Positions 1-7,970 are shown, counted from the first letter of the stretch. The stretch is DNA of 64,000 nucleotides from Pontibacter roseus DSM 17521 (GCF_000373265.1 NZ_KB890762.1:429705-493704); one strand, 5' to 3'. The notes: generated from the letters alone by a model not told the origin. Made by a program: numbers and translations.

Positions 1-117
1 GAGGGCAGCCATTTCGCTACAGGGAACACCTATGATATCCTGATATATTATCGTCCGCCGGGTTCCCGTGCCGATTTGCTCATAGGGTATGAGGAGATAT
101 CGTTCAACAGAAGATAA
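1..117 (+). CDS. C-terminal end of an unidentified protein (partial)
   Basis: The frame is open from base 1 and ends at a TAA at 115-117, giving 38 residues of C-terminus that end in SFNRR. The segment is rich in Tyr, Gly and Arg (for example ILIYYRPPGSR) and looks like a beta-rich tail, but too little is present to name a family. The stop lies 14 bases before the start of the downstream methyltransferase, so the two may be co-transcribed. One copy of the AGGTATAG octamer (122-129) fills the gap between them. Confidence 0.5.
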   Translation, partial: EGSHFATGNTYDILIYYRPPGSRADLLIGYEEISFNRR

Positions 118-131
118 GGCAAGGTATAGCG

Positions 132-761
132 ATGGACATACAAGAGGCCTACAACCAATGGGCAGCCCAATACGACAGCAATCAAAACAGAACCAGGGAC
201 CTGGAGGCAGTGGCGCTGCGCGAAGCATTGGTTTCCGTGCGATTTGATAGCTGTCTGGAAATTGGCTGCGGGACGGGGAAGAACACTGTATGGCTAGCGA
301 GCAAGGCGCAGCAGGTGACGGCCGTGGATTTTTCTGAAGAGATGCTGGCCAAGGCAAAGGAGAAAGTCAGCTCGGAGCGGGTGAGGTTTGTACAGGCTGA
401 CATCACAGGTGGCTGGACCTTTGTGGAGCAGCAATACGATTTAGTGACTTTCAGCCTGGTACTGGAGCATATCGAGCAACTGGACCATGTTTTTGTGGAG
501 GCTGCTAATGCACTAAAACCAGGTGGGCATGTATACCTGGGTGAACTTCACCCCTTCAAACAATACGCAGGCACCAAGGCTAGATTCGAGACAGAAGCAG
601 GGCGGCAGGAGCTTATCTGCTATACCCACCACATCTCTGACTTTTTGCAATCGGCCAGAAAACACGGATTGACTCTGGTTGAGCTGAAGGAGTATTTTGA
701 TGATGGCGATAGATCTCAACTGCCCCGAATCCTGACGTTCCTGCTGCGGAAGGAGGTTTAG
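132..761 (+). CDS. class I SAM-dependent methyltransferase
   Basis: A 209-residue protein with a Rossmann-type methyltransferase fold. SAM motif I is seen as LEIGCGTGKNT near residue 42, followed by the acidic residue in VTAVDFSEEM that usually binds the SAM ribose. A post-motif region FSLVLEHIEQ and a LKPGGHVYLGE strand near residue 130 match the Methyltransf_11/25 group. The natural substrate cannot be read from the sequence; relatives act on small molecules or lipids. The ATG at 132 follows the preceding stop closely. The GC-balanced codon use matches most of the window and contrasts with the AT-rich methyltransferase that follows. Confidence 0.85.
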   Translation: MDIQEAYNQWAAQYDSNQNRTRDLEAVALREALVSVRFDSCLEIGCGTGKNTVWLASKAQQVTAVDFSEEMLAKAKEKVSSERVRFVQADITGGWTFVEQQYDLVTFSLVLEHIEQLDHVFVEAANALKPGGHVYLGELHPFKQYAGTKARFETEAGRQELICYTHHISDFLQSARKHGLTLVELKEYFDDGDRSQLPRILTFLLRKEV

Positions 762-937
762 CTGTTCAGTATAATGAGGTATTTGACTAAAAGCTAGTGC
801 TTTGTTATAATGCAAGAGGTTTTCAAACGACAGTTGATTCTAACAAAACCTAACATGCATGCTTATCAACTTTTTGTGCTAACACAACAGTGCAGCAACT
901 ATAAGATTCAAATTAAGACCATACCCAATTCATAGAA

Positions 938-1828
938 ATGCAGAGTAATAGAAATAGTGCACAGCAGTCTAAAATGAAAAAAGTAGAACTTGCCATGAAG
1001 AAAGCTGTTGTTAGAGGGTTGCTTAGAGTAAAAGATTCGATTAGTACTAATAAGTTATACAGAATGTCGACAAGCCTTTCTGACAATCAGGTTTATCCTG
1101 ATTTTTGTGCAAAGGCAAACATTGATGCAGCTTTGTTTTCTAATTTCAGAAGAAATGAGGTTTACTGTCTAACACTGGAGCATGTATCAGAAGAATATGG
1201 TAAGCTATATCTCGATACCATACTTAAGGAGAATGTGCACTTATTAAAGAGCATTGAGCTCTTCAAAGAAAATGATGTTTGGGGCAATCCCCGTGTTTTT
1301 GAATACGAAAATGTTGGAAAGATTTCCCCCACGACACTGCGGTATATAAAGGTACTGTCTGATTTGCTAAAGTTATTCAGCGGTTTAGATGGGATGAAGA
1401 TTTGTGAGATAGGTGTAGGGTATGGAGGACAATGTAGAATCATTGATTGTGCAACTTCTCCTTCCGCGTATACTTTAGTTGACATAAAGCCTGCGCTGAT
1501 GCTTACACAGCGTTATCTAGACAATTATATCCTGGATTCTGTCTTAAGTTATAAGACAATGAATGAGCTTAAGGTTGAAACCTATGACTTAGTGATTAGC
1601 AATTATGCCTTCACTGAGCTGCCGAGGAAGTTCCAGGATGTATATTTAAAAAAGATAATACTGAATTCTAACAGTGGTTATATCACATATAATGAAATTA
1701 CTCCTGAAGCCTTTGAATCTTATAAGAGAGATGAACTGCTTCGTATCATACCTAACTCCTACATCATTGATGAAGAGCCTTTGACACATGCCAAGAACTG
1801 TATCATAGTCTGGAACAAATACAATTAG
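938..1828 (+). CDS. putative sugar O-methyltransferase
   Basis: A 296-residue protein whose C-terminal half carries a SAM-binding motif (KICEIGVGYGGQ, about residue 150) and then TLVDIKPALMLTQRYL. This arrangement is typical of the bacterial putative sugar O-methyltransferase family found near polysaccharide genes. The N-terminal half is a family-specific region without a clear motif. The acceptor is probably a surface-glycan sugar, but this is inference. The gene is noticeably richer in A and T and in codons such as AAA, ATA and TTA than its neighbours, which suggests acquisition by transfer. It stands alone behind a 176-base AT-rich gap and ends at a strong terminator. Confidence 0.7.
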   Translation: MQSNRNSAQQSKMKKVELAMKKAVVRGLLRVKDSISTNKLYRMSTSLSDNQVYPDFCAKANIDAALFSNFRRNEVYCLTLEHVSEEYGKLYLDTILKENVHLLKSIELFKENDVWGNPRVFEYENVGKISPTTLRYIKVLSDLLKLFSGLDGMKICEIGVGYGGQCRIIDCATSPSAYTLVDIKPALMLTQRYLDNYILDSVLSYKTMNELKVETYDLVISNYAFTELPRKFQDVYLKKIILNSNSGYITYNEITPEAFESYKRDELLRIIPNSYIIDEEPLTHAKNCIIVWNKYN

Positions 1829-1864
1829 GATTCTTCTGTAGCTCTATCATTCAGTATAAGCACT

Positions 1865-1905
1865 AAAAGAAGCCCCCTTGGTTACCAACCAAGGGGGCTT
1901 CTTTT
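1865..1905. terminator. bidirectional rho-independent terminator
   Basis: A perfect 19-bp inverted repeat (1865-1883 with 1887-1905) with a three-base loop. It has an A-tract on one side and a T-tract on the other, and sits between the converging sugar methyltransferase and ychF genes, so it can serve both. Confidence 0.9.
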
Positions 1906-1936
1906 TATTTGAAATTCTCTCTAGTGCAAATTGACT

Positions 1937-3034
1937 TTACACGTTGAAGCGGAAGTGCATGATATCGCCGTCCTGAACCACATAGTCTTTGCCCTCTACC
2001 GCCATTCTGCCGGCTTCTTTTATCTTGGCTTCTGTCTTGTATTCCTGGTAATCCTTGAGTTTTATTACCTCGGCGCGGATGAAGCCTTTCTCGAAGTCAG
2101 AGTGGATAACACCTGCAGCTTGAGGGGCTTTCCAACCTTTCTCAATCGTCCAGGCGCGTACTTCTTTCACGCCTGCGGTGAAGTAAGTGATAAGGTTCAG
2201 GAGGTCGTAGGAGGCACGGATGAGCTTGTTCAGGCCAGACTCCTTCAAACCATATTCAGCTAGGAACATCTCTTTCTCTTCTGGGTCTGTCAGTTCAGCA
2301 ATCTGTGCCTCGATGGAAGCAGAAATCAGCACCACCTGCGCGTTTTCGTTTTTCACGTGCTCCTCCAGCGCCTTTGAGTACTCGTTACCAGAAAGCATGG
2401 AGTCCTCGTCCACGTTGGCGGCATATATCACGGGCTTGTCGGTGAGCAGGTTCAGTTCGCTTACCGTTTCTTTGTCGTCTTCAGTGGCCTCCAGGCTGCG
2501 GGCATTCAGGCCCTGCTCCAGGTGGTTCTTGTATTTTTCCAGCGACGCTAACTCTTTTTTGGCCTTGGCGTCACCGGCTTTTGCTGAGCGCTGCACCTTC
2601 ACCATCATTTTGTCGATGGACTCCAGGTCTTTCAGCTGCAGTTCGGTATCAATGATTTCTTTGTCGGAGATGGGGTCAACCTTGCCGGCCACGTGCACAA
2701 TGTTTGGGTCTTCGAAGCAACGTACCACGTGTATGATGGCATCCACCTCGCGTATGTTCGCCAGGAACTTGTTGCCAAGGCCTTCTCCCTTGCTGGCACC
2801 TTTCACCAGGCCGGCTATGTCTACGAACTCAATCACGGTAGGCAACACGCGCTGCGGATTCACCAGCTCCTCCAGAATGTTGAGGCGCTCATCGGGCACA
2901 GTGATGACACCTACGTTCGGCTCTATGGTACAGAAAGGATAGTTGGCAGATTCTGCCTTGGCGTTAGAAATGGCGTTGAACAAAGTAGACTTGCCCACGT
3001 TTGGCAGTCCCACGATTCCGCATCTTAGTCCCAT
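1937..3034 (-). CDS. ychF: redox-regulated ATPase YchF (Obg-family P-loop protein)
   Basis: A 365-residue Obg/YchF family P-loop NTPase, the usual length for the family. The Walker A motif is GLPNVGKST (residues 7-15), the switch II region is DIAGLVKGASKGEG near residue 73, and the NKxD position reads NVDED, as in ATP-preferring YchF proteins. The C-terminal TGS domain ends in DGDIMHFRFNV, which is diagnostic. Known relatives bind ribosomes and affect translation and stress tolerance. The gene is single, facing the upstream methyltransferase, with the hexamer repeat array just upstream of its start. Confidence 0.97.
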   Translation of the reverse strand: MGLRCGIVGLPNVGKSTLFNAISNAKAESANYPFCTIEPNVGVITVPDERLNILEELVNPQRVLPTVIEFVDIAGLVKGASKGEGLGNKFLANIREVDAIIHVVRCFEDPNIVHVAGKVDPISDKEIIDTELQLKDLESIDKMMVKVQRSAKAGDAKAKKELASLEKYKNHLEQGLNARSLEATEDDKETVSELNLLTDKPVIYAANVDEDSMLSGNEYSKALEEHVKNENAQVVLISASIEAQIAELTDPEEKEMFLAEYGLKESGLNKLIRASYDLLNLITYFTAGVKEVRAWTIEKGWKAPQAAGVIHSDFEKGFIRAEVIKLKDYQEYKTEAKIKEAGRMAVEGKDYVVQDGDIMHFRFNV

Positions 3035-3126
3035 TGATTATTTTGGTTTATTATCAGGGCGCAAAGATACATATTTTCAACGAGTATTGGAGGAGAGCGT
3101 TTGATACTTTGATGCGAGGTGAGAGC

Positions 3127-3182
3127 AGGTATAGGTATGGGTATAGGTATGGGTATGGGTATGGGTATGGGTTTGGGTATAG
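3127..3182. repeat. interrupted AGGTAT/GGGTAT hexamer array
   Basis: About nine tandem hexamers alternate AGGTAT and GGGTAT, with one GGGTTT variant. They lie in the intergenic region between ychF and the DUF3276 gene. This is a degenerate version of the pure array at 63271-63362 and of the dispersed octamer described in the findings. Confidence 0.9.
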
Positions 3183-3187
3183 GGCAA

Positions 3188-3216
3188 AAAAAAGCCCAAG
3201 GTTTCCCCTGGGCTTT
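3188..3216 (-). terminator. terminator of the DUF3276 gene
   Basis: A hairpin with AAAAAGCCCAAGG on one side and CCCTGGGCTTTTT on the other has one internal mismatch. Read on the minus strand it ends in a run of T, and it lies 25 bases beyond the stop of the minus-strand gene at 3242. Confidence 0.75.
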
Positions 3217-3241
3217 TTAGTGTATGGTTATAAACCGTGAG

Positions 3242-3604
3242 TTATTCCCACTTCAGTTCTTCGTCAAACGATACCTCCGCCTCAGCGACTACAGCCACTG
3301 GGGTGGCTTCTTCGGACTCCACGGATGCCTCTAGGGCCGCTAGCGCCTCTTCTGTCAGAAGCTCGGATTTCACGTGGTCAATTGTGCCTTGCAGTGCTTC
3401 CAGAAACTTCGCGAAATCCTCTTTGTATAAGAAAATCTTGTGTTTCTCGTAAGAGAAGCTCTCATCCTTGAACTTTCTTTTACTCTCCGTGATGGTTACG
3501 TAAAAGTCATTTGAGCGAGTTGACTTCACATCAAAGAAATACGTTCTTTTCCCGGCTCTTACTCTTTGGGAATAAATCTCTGCTTTTTCGTTGTTCTCTT
3601 CCAC
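3242..3604 (-). CDS. DUF3276 family protein (PUR-alpha-like nucleic-acid-binding)
   Basis: A 120-residue protein matching the DUF3276 family common in Bacteroidota. Residues 8-65 (beginning IYSQRVRAGKRTYFFDV) form the PUR-like repeat, a beta-beta-beta-alpha unit known from PUR-alpha and spirochaete relatives to bind single-stranded DNA or RNA. The last 40 residues are acidic and Ala/Val rich and look disordered. The start is GTG at 3604; no ATG is available nearby. It is a single gene with its own terminator and diverges from the RlpA-type gene. A role in gene regulation or nucleic-acid binding is inferred from the family. Confidence 0.85.
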   Translation of the reverse strand: MEENNEKAEIYSQRVRAGKRTYFFDVKSTRSNDFYVTITESKRKFKDESFSYEKHKIFLYKEDFAKFLEALQGTIDHVKSELLTEEALAALEASVESEEATPVAVVAEAEVSFDEELKWE

Positions 3605-3718
3605 CGTTTATAAGACGTTAAATTCAACCTTGTGAACCTAAAAGTAACATATTGTTTCGATATATAAAAATTTTCGAATTTAAAATTCACCAAATAAACA
3701 CCCTATAAATAATATACT

Positions 3719-3744
3719 CTATATTTGGAACGGACCAAATATAG
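3719..3744. promoter_or_regulatory. dyad-symmetric operator-like site
   Basis: CTATATTTGG at 3719-3728 and its exact reverse complement at 3735-3744 are separated by six bases, in an AT-rich divergent promoter region. The dyad ends six bases before the ATG at 3751, so it could be a repressor site or a hairpin covering the ribosome-binding region. No T-run follows, so it is not a terminator. Confidence 0.5.
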
Positions 3745-3750
3745 TATAGT

Positions 3751-4167
3751 ATGAATATATGTTCACTTATACTAGTATTTCTACTGAATTACCTGCCGAG
3801 CAACGCTCTCTATTCAGCTGAGGGTAAGGCCTCTTTCTACGCCGACCGCATGCACGGGCAACGCACCGCCAGCGGCGAGCGCTACGACAAGACAAAGCTG
3901 ACCGCCGCACACGCGACCTTGGCTTTTGATACCCATGTGCGCGTGACCAACCGCAAGAACGGCAAATCCGTTATCGTCAGAATAAACGACCGAATGCCCA
4001 AGAGCCGCCTCGCCACCATTGACCTATCACGAACCGCCGCACAGCAAATTGATTTGATACAGACAGGTATAGCCGCCGTGAAGCTGCAGGAACTCGATGC
4101 TGCCGAAGTTGCGCAACAAGATGCGCCTGCCGACGTTTCAGAGGTAACCCTAGCCAACAAGGACTGA
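3751..4167 (+). CDS. RlpA-like double-psi beta-barrel protein
   Basis: A 138-residue exported protein. Residues 1-20 form a hydrophobic signal segment. Residues 24-115 match the RlpA double-psi beta-barrel: GKASFYADRMHGQRTASGE, then HVRVTNRKNGKSVIVRINDR and IDLSRTAAQQI. RlpA proteins bind glycan strands lacking stem peptides at septa, and some cleave them. The SPOR domain found in longer RlpA proteins is absent. It is followed after nine bases by the DUF58 gene, so both are probably one transcript. Confidence 0.88.
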   Translation: MNICSLILVFLLNYLPSNALYSAEGKASFYADRMHGQRTASGERYDKTKLTAAHATLAFDTHVRVTNRKNGKSVIVRINDRMPKSRLATIDLSRTAAQQIDLIQTGIAAVKLQELDAAEVAQQDAPADVSEVTLANKD

Positions 4168-4176
4168 CGCCAAACC

Positions 4177-5088
4177 ATGAAAAAACCCCTCACACTTGCC
4201 GACGTTCAGAAATTCGAGAACATGGAGTTTCTGGCCAAGCAGTTGGTGGAGGGTTTTATCACAGGCTTGCACCAGTCACCGTACCACGGCTTTTCAGTAG
4301 AGTTCTCAGAGCATCGCCTCTATAACAGCGGCGAGAGTACCCGCCACATCGACTGGAAGGTGTTTGCCCGAACGGACAAGCTGTTTGTGAAGCGATTTGA
4401 AGAGGAAACCAACCTGCGCTGCCACATGCTGTTGGATGTATCTCCCTCCATGTATTATCCTGTCGAGAACCGGGGCAAAATCACGTTCAGCATCCTGTGC
4501 GCTGCTGCCCTGGCTACTCTGCTGCGCAAGCAACGCGATGCCGTGGGCCTGGTCACCTTTGCCGATACCATCAAGCAGCAGACGCCCGTCCGCTCCACCG
4601 CCTCGCACTTGCATACCTTGCTCTTGTTGTTGCAGAAGCAGTTGGAAGAGGAGCCGGTGCGGGTAGAAACCAATGTGCCGGAGGTCATCCATCAAATAGC
4701 CCAGCAGATACAGAAGCGCTCTTTGGTGGTCATTTTCAGTGACATGCTGGGCCGCCATGAGAACAGCGATGCCATTTTTGCCGCACTGCAGCACCTGAAG
4801 CACCAGAAACATGAGGTGCTCATCTTTCATGTGATGGACCGCAAAACAGAAGAGGAATTCGATTTCGCTGAGCGGCCCTACGTGTTTGTGGATGTGGAGA
4901 CGGGGCAGGAACTGAAACTACAGCCCTCGCAGGTGAAGGAGCATTACCGCAACGCCGTGGCTACCTACAAGCGTGAGCTGGAGCTAAAATGCGGTCAGTA
5001 TAAGATTGATTTCGTGCCGGTGGACATCACCGAACCCTTCGATAAAGTGCTGTACGGATACCTGGTGAAGCGCGCTAAGGTAAGGTAA
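4177..5088 (+). CDS. DUF58 domain-containing protein
   Basis: A 303-residue cytosolic protein of the DUF58 family. The hallmark SGESTRHIDWKVFARTDKL lies near residue 50, followed by MLLDVSPSMYYP, a von Willebrand A-like DxSxS metal site near residue 89. DUF58 proteins usually sit beside MoxR AAA ATPases and BatA/BatB proteins. Here the gene instead follows an RlpA-type gene and has no MoxR neighbour. A second DUF58 gene lies in the Bat cluster at 19342-20223. A chaperone or assembly role is suggested for the family but is not demonstrated here. Confidence 0.88.
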   Translation: MKKPLTLADVQKFENMEFLAKQLVEGFITGLHQSPYHGFSVEFSEHRLYNSGESTRHIDWKVFARTDKLFVKRFEEETNLRCHMLLDVSPSMYYPVENRGKITFSILCAAALATLLRKQRDAVGLVTFADTIKQQTPVRSTASHLHTLLLLLQKQLEEEPVRVETNVPEVIHQIAQQIQKRSLVVIFSDMLGRHENSDAIFAALQHLKHQKHEVLIFHVMDRKTEEEFDFAERPYVFVDVETGQELKLQPSQVKEHYRNAVATYKRELELKCGQYKIDFVPVDITEPFDKVLYGYLVKRAKVR

Positions 5089-5248
5089 CTATACTTGCAG
5101 TCATAAAAAAAGCTTTTTCAGTAGAGGGGAAGTAGACGCCTCTATTGGAACAGCTCTTGTATTATATGGCAGCAGAGATACTTTCTGTGAAGCACTGCTT
5201 GCTATACCTGGGTTATGAAAAAATCACACGTTAGCCATAGGCTTTACT

Positions 5249-5632
5249 TCAATCAACTACAGGTTTTCCGGACTCTTTCCAGGCTTTGAAGCCGCCGTCT
5301 AAATGTGCTACATTCTCGTATTCCATTTGCTTCTGCGTGGCTGTTGCCAGGGCCGAACGCCCGCCGGAAGCGCAGTGCAGGATGAGTCGCTTGTTCTTTT
5401 CAAATTCCGGGCGATGCTAGGGTAACGAAGAATCAGCGTAGAACTCCAACATACCGCGTGGCGCATGTACAGAACCAGCAATCTTTCCATTCTGAGTCAA
5501 CTCTTCGCTTTCGCGGATGTCAATCACGGTAGCATCACCTGATGAGATTTCTCTTTCCACCTGGTCAGGTGAGATGTTTTCTATTTGCTGTTTGGCCTCT
5601 TTGACCATGTCAGCAGCGGATTTATGTGCCAT
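5249..5632 (-). pseudogene. rhodanese-like domain gene interrupted by an in-frame TAG
   Basis: Reading the minus strand from ATG at 5632, the frame runs through a rhodanese domain (ATVIDIRESEELTQNGKIAG, then HAPRGMLEFY) and meets TAG at 5417-5419 after 71 codons. Without any frame change it continues HRPEFEKNKRLILHCASGG to a TGA at 5249-5251, for 127 codons in total. The persulfide-forming Cys of the active loop (HCASGGRS) and the C-terminal LDGGFKAW signature lie beyond the stop. One TAC-to-TAG change would explain this. The product as written lacks the catalytic Cys and should be inactive. It is either a recent pseudogene or a sequencing error. Confidence 0.85.
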
Positions 5633-5828
5633 CGTACCGGTATAACTAATTAATTTATAAAGAGATAAGCAGTTATAGCGTGGGTAATAAAAAATTGTTG
5701 TATTCCTTATTTTAAATTGGAAAAGATAGCGGCAGAAAGGTGAGATAGGTGTAGGCAGAGGCGCCTGATTTCGCGGCGGACAATCTTCTAGTAGCTTTTT
5801 TCAGTACCTCCAGTTAGCTGTGTCGATA

Positions 5829-6479
5829 TTATGTCTGCGTAGGCATGTTGTTCAGTGACTGCCATAGGTACTTGCAGGCGATGGTGCGGTAGGGGCGCCA
5901 GTTCTCTGCAATCGCGTGCATGCGTGCTTTCAGCACCCTTCCAGTTTCCTCTAGTCCATAGTGACGTTTCATGGCGTTCTGTATACCTACGTCATCCACC
6001 GGCATCACATCCGGGCGTTCCAGCGCGAACATTAGCAGCATTTCCACAGTCCATCGGCCTACTCCCTTTATCTTCGTCAAGTGTTGGATGAGCGTTTCAT
6101 CGTCCATGGCATCTATGGTGGCATGTTCCAGATTTCCTTCCTGTGCAAAAGCCGCCACATTTCGGATATACCCTATTTTCTGGAAAGAAAGCCCGGCGCT
6201 ACGCAATGTCTCATCGGGCGTCTCCAACACCAGGTGCGGGTGCGGGTAGGCGTCTGGGTATAGCTCCGTTAACCGTCTGAAAATGGTGGCCGCCGCTTTG
6301 ACGGATAGCTGCTGCGACACAATGGAGCTCAGCAGCTCGAAGTACAAATCCTCTGACCTAGTGGAAGCCAACGGCTTGCCCTGTCCTACAAGAGCCGCCA
6401 GGATTGGGTCTTTGGCTAGAACAGCCATAATGTCTGAAGACGGGTAATCAGGGAAGTGAATGGTCATAGTTTTATACAA
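5829..6479 (-). CDS. DNA-3-methyladenine glycosylase II family protein (AlkA-like)
   Basis: A 216-residue helix-hairpin-helix GPD glycosylase. The HhH element reads LTKIKGVGRWTVEMLLMFAL (about residues 134-153), and the catalytic Asp lies in MPVDDVGIQNAM about 10 residues later. This order fits the AlkA/MAG group, which excises alkylated purines and starts base-excision repair. It lacks the N-terminal extra domain of E. coli AlkA, like the shorter Mag1-type enzymes. It is probably monocistronic; the threonine aldolase terminator separates it from the gene upstream. Confidence 0.9.
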   Translation of the reverse strand: MYKTMTIHFPDYPSSDIMAVLAKDPILAALVGQGKPLASTRSEDLYFELLSSIVSQQLSVKAAATIFRRLTELYPDAYPHPHLVLETPDETLRSAGLSFQKIGYIRNVAAFAQEGNLEHATIDAMDDETLIQHLTKIKGVGRWTVEMLLMFALERPDVMPVDDVGIQNAMKRHYGLEETGRVLKARMHAIAENWRPYRTIACKYLWQSLNNMPTQT

Positions 6480-6495
6480 GAGGTGCAGGTATAGG

Positions 6496-6534
6496 GAAAA
6501 GCCAGGGGCTGAAAGTAGCCAGCTCCTGGCTTTC
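6496..6534 (-). terminator. terminator of the threonine aldolase gene
   Basis: An imperfect hairpin pairs 6497-6510 with 6521-6534 (one wobble pair) around a GC-rich stem AAAGCCAGG/CCTGGCTTT. On the minus strand it is followed by TTTT, and it lies 16 bases past the stop at 6550. Confidence 0.7.
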
Positions 6535-6549
6535 TAAAAAGTAACTTTT

Positions 6550-7590
6550 TTAAGCCTCGACCTGCTGTTTATTGAGCGAATGCAGCACCTGCAGCACATG
6601 CTGCTGCATCTCGTCACTCACATCCAAGTGGGTCACGAAGCGAATCATTTGGGGTCCGAAGCTGGAGGCACGTATACCTTGTTCGGCCAGCGCCGCCACA
6701 AATTCCGCATCTTTGTACCTGTCGTTCAGTTGGAAGATAACAATGTTCGTTTCTACCGGTAGCACACGCTCCACGTAATCGGCCTGCAGGAGCACCTCTT
6801 CCATGGCTTTGGCTTTGCGGTGGTCTTCCTGTAGCCTTGAAATATTGTTTTCCAACGCGTAAAGTCCCGCGGCAGCCAAGTATCCAGCCTGACGCATGCC
6901 GCCGCCCAGCACTTTGCGGATGCGGCGCGATTTCTTGATGAAGGCCTTGCTGCCCAACAGCACGGACCCCACCGGTGCGCCCAGCCCCTTGGAAAGGCAG
7001 ATGGAAATGCTGTCGAAGTAGTTGCCATAGGAAGTGCCGTCATCGCCGGAGGCCACTAGGGCATTGAAAACACGCGCTCCATCCAGGTGCAAGGCGATGT
7101 CGTGCCGCTTGCAAACTTCTGAGATAGCCACAATCTCGTCTAGAGTATAGTAAGCGCCGCCGCCTTTGTTGCAAGTGTTTTCCAGCGCCACCAGGCGGGT
7201 TGGAGGGTAGTGGATGTTGTCAGGGCGGATGTGCGCCTCCACCTGCTCCGGCGTCATTTTGCCGCGTTCTCCGTGCACCAGCGCCACAGATGCCGCCGAG
7301 TTGAACATAATGCCGCCGCCTTCATATTGGTAGATGTGGGCTGTTACGTCACAAATCACCTCCGTCAGGGGCTCTGTGTGGGCTTTAATGGCAATCTGGT
7401 TGGTCATGGTGCCGGAAGGGCAGAAGAGGCCTGCCTCCATGCCGAACATGGCGGCGGCTTTCTGCTCCAGGGCGTTTATGGTTGGGTCTTCCTCATACAC
7501 GTCGTCGCCTACCTGGGCCGCGAACATGGCTTGAAGCATCTCAGGAGTAGGCTTGGTGACGGTATCGGAACGAAGGTCTGTTATCTGCAT
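6550..7590 (-). CDS. ltaE: low-specificity L-threonine aldolase (PLP-dependent)
   Basis: A 346-residue fold-type I PLP enzyme that starts with the characteristic DLRSDTVTKPTPEM. It has GDDVYEEDPT (residues 28-37), the PLP-Asp region LHLDGARVFNA near residue 167 and the Schiff-base Lys in ICLSKGLGAPVGS near residue 200. These match GntG-type threonine/allo-threonine aldolases, which split threonine to glycine and acetaldehyde. Length and motifs are complete. It diverges from the small basic gene at 7670, with 79 bases of AT-rich promoter DNA between them. Confidence 0.93.
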   Translation of the reverse strand: MQITDLRSDTVTKPTPEMLQAMFAAQVGDDVYEEDPTINALEQKAAAMFGMEAGLFCPSGTMTNQIAIKAHTEPLTEVICDVTAHIYQYEGGGIMFNSAASVALVHGERGKMTPEQVEAHIRPDNIHYPPTRLVALENTCNKGGGAYYTLDEIVAISEVCKRHDIALHLDGARVFNALVASGDDGTSYGNYFDSISICLSKGLGAPVGSVLLGSKAFIKKSRRIRKVLGGGMRQAGYLAAAGLYALENNISRLQEDHRKAKAMEEVLLQADYVERVLPVETNIVIFQLNDRYKDAEFVAALAEQGIRASSFGPQMIRFVTHLDVSDEMQQHVLQVLHSLNKQQVEA

Positions 7591-7618
7591 GATGAATTTG
7601 ATTCTATAAATACTTTAC

Positions 7619-7644
7619 TTTGTAAAAATAATAACTTACTTTTG
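7619..7644 (+). promoter_or_regulatory. possible Bacteroidota-type promoter
   Basis: TACTTTTG at 7637-7644 fits the Bacteroidota -7 consensus TAnnTTTG. A TTTG lies at 7619-7622, but the spacing is shorter than the usual 19-21 bases, so only the -7 element is persuasive. It would place transcription about 20 bases before the small gene at 7670. Confidence 0.35.
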
Positions 7645-7669
7645 CCCTTCAAATTAAAATTTTGCAACG

Positions 7670-7861
7670 ATGGGAGTTACTAGACTTAAAAGAAAAGACC
7701 GTAAAAATAAGGCAAGAGCAAACAACAAGGTTGCCAGAATAAAGCAACTGCTGCTGACACCAGTTATCAAGAATGTTGACATGGACGAGCTGAGAGCTCA
7801 GTTCGGTGAGGCTCCAAAAGGCAAGAAAGAAGAAACTGCTGTAGAAGCTTCTGCTGAGTAG
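7670..7861 (+). CDS. small conserved basic protein, function unknown
   Basis: A 63-residue protein with a strongly basic first third (MGVTRLKRKDRKNKARANNK) and an acidic tail ending EETAVEASAE. A good AT-rich upstream region and a dedicated terminator support it as a real gene. I recognise similar short proteins among Bacteroidota genomes but no assigned function. The Lys/Arg-rich start suggests binding to RNA, ribosomes or DNA; that is inference from composition only. Confidence 0.7.
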   Translation: MGVTRLKRKDRKNKARANNKVARIKQLLLTPVIKNVDMDELRAQFGEAPKGKKEETAVEASAE

Positions 7862-7940
7862 TCCTTTTACGGCAAAGTAAAACCATCTGCCTGCCAACGC
7901 TGTGTAAGCTGCGGTTGGCGGGTTTTCAAAAGACTTCAAA

Positions 7941-7970
7941 GTGTGCTTGCTCCGCAGGCACGCTTTTTTT
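7941..7970 (+). terminator. terminator of the small basic gene
   Basis: A 10-bp stem with two wobble pairs (7941-7950 with 7954-7963) and a TCC loop is followed by seven T. A second weaker hairpin (7893-7919) lies just before it. The T-run reaches the stop of the converging phosphoesterase gene. Confidence 0.75.

Noticed and set aside
2220..2942. 240-codon plus-strand frame opposite ychF
   Set aside because: Antisense shadow of ychF with very high Ser content and no recognisable domain.
3001..3240. Plus-strand open frame encoding a Gly-Tyr repeat protein
   Set aside because: It is only the translation of the AGGTAT/GGGTAT array and runs out of the antisense strand of ychF; no start signals or homology.
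5417..5419. TAG in the rhodanese gene as a pyrrolysine codon
   Set aside because: Nothing suggests pyrrolysine machinery, other genes end in TAG normally, and relatives of this family have Tyr near this point; a nonsense change is simpler.
5308..5490. 60-codon minus-strand frame over the rhodanese gene as a frameshifted continuation
   Set aside because: It is in a different frame and meaningless in translation; the true continuation is in the original frame after TAG.
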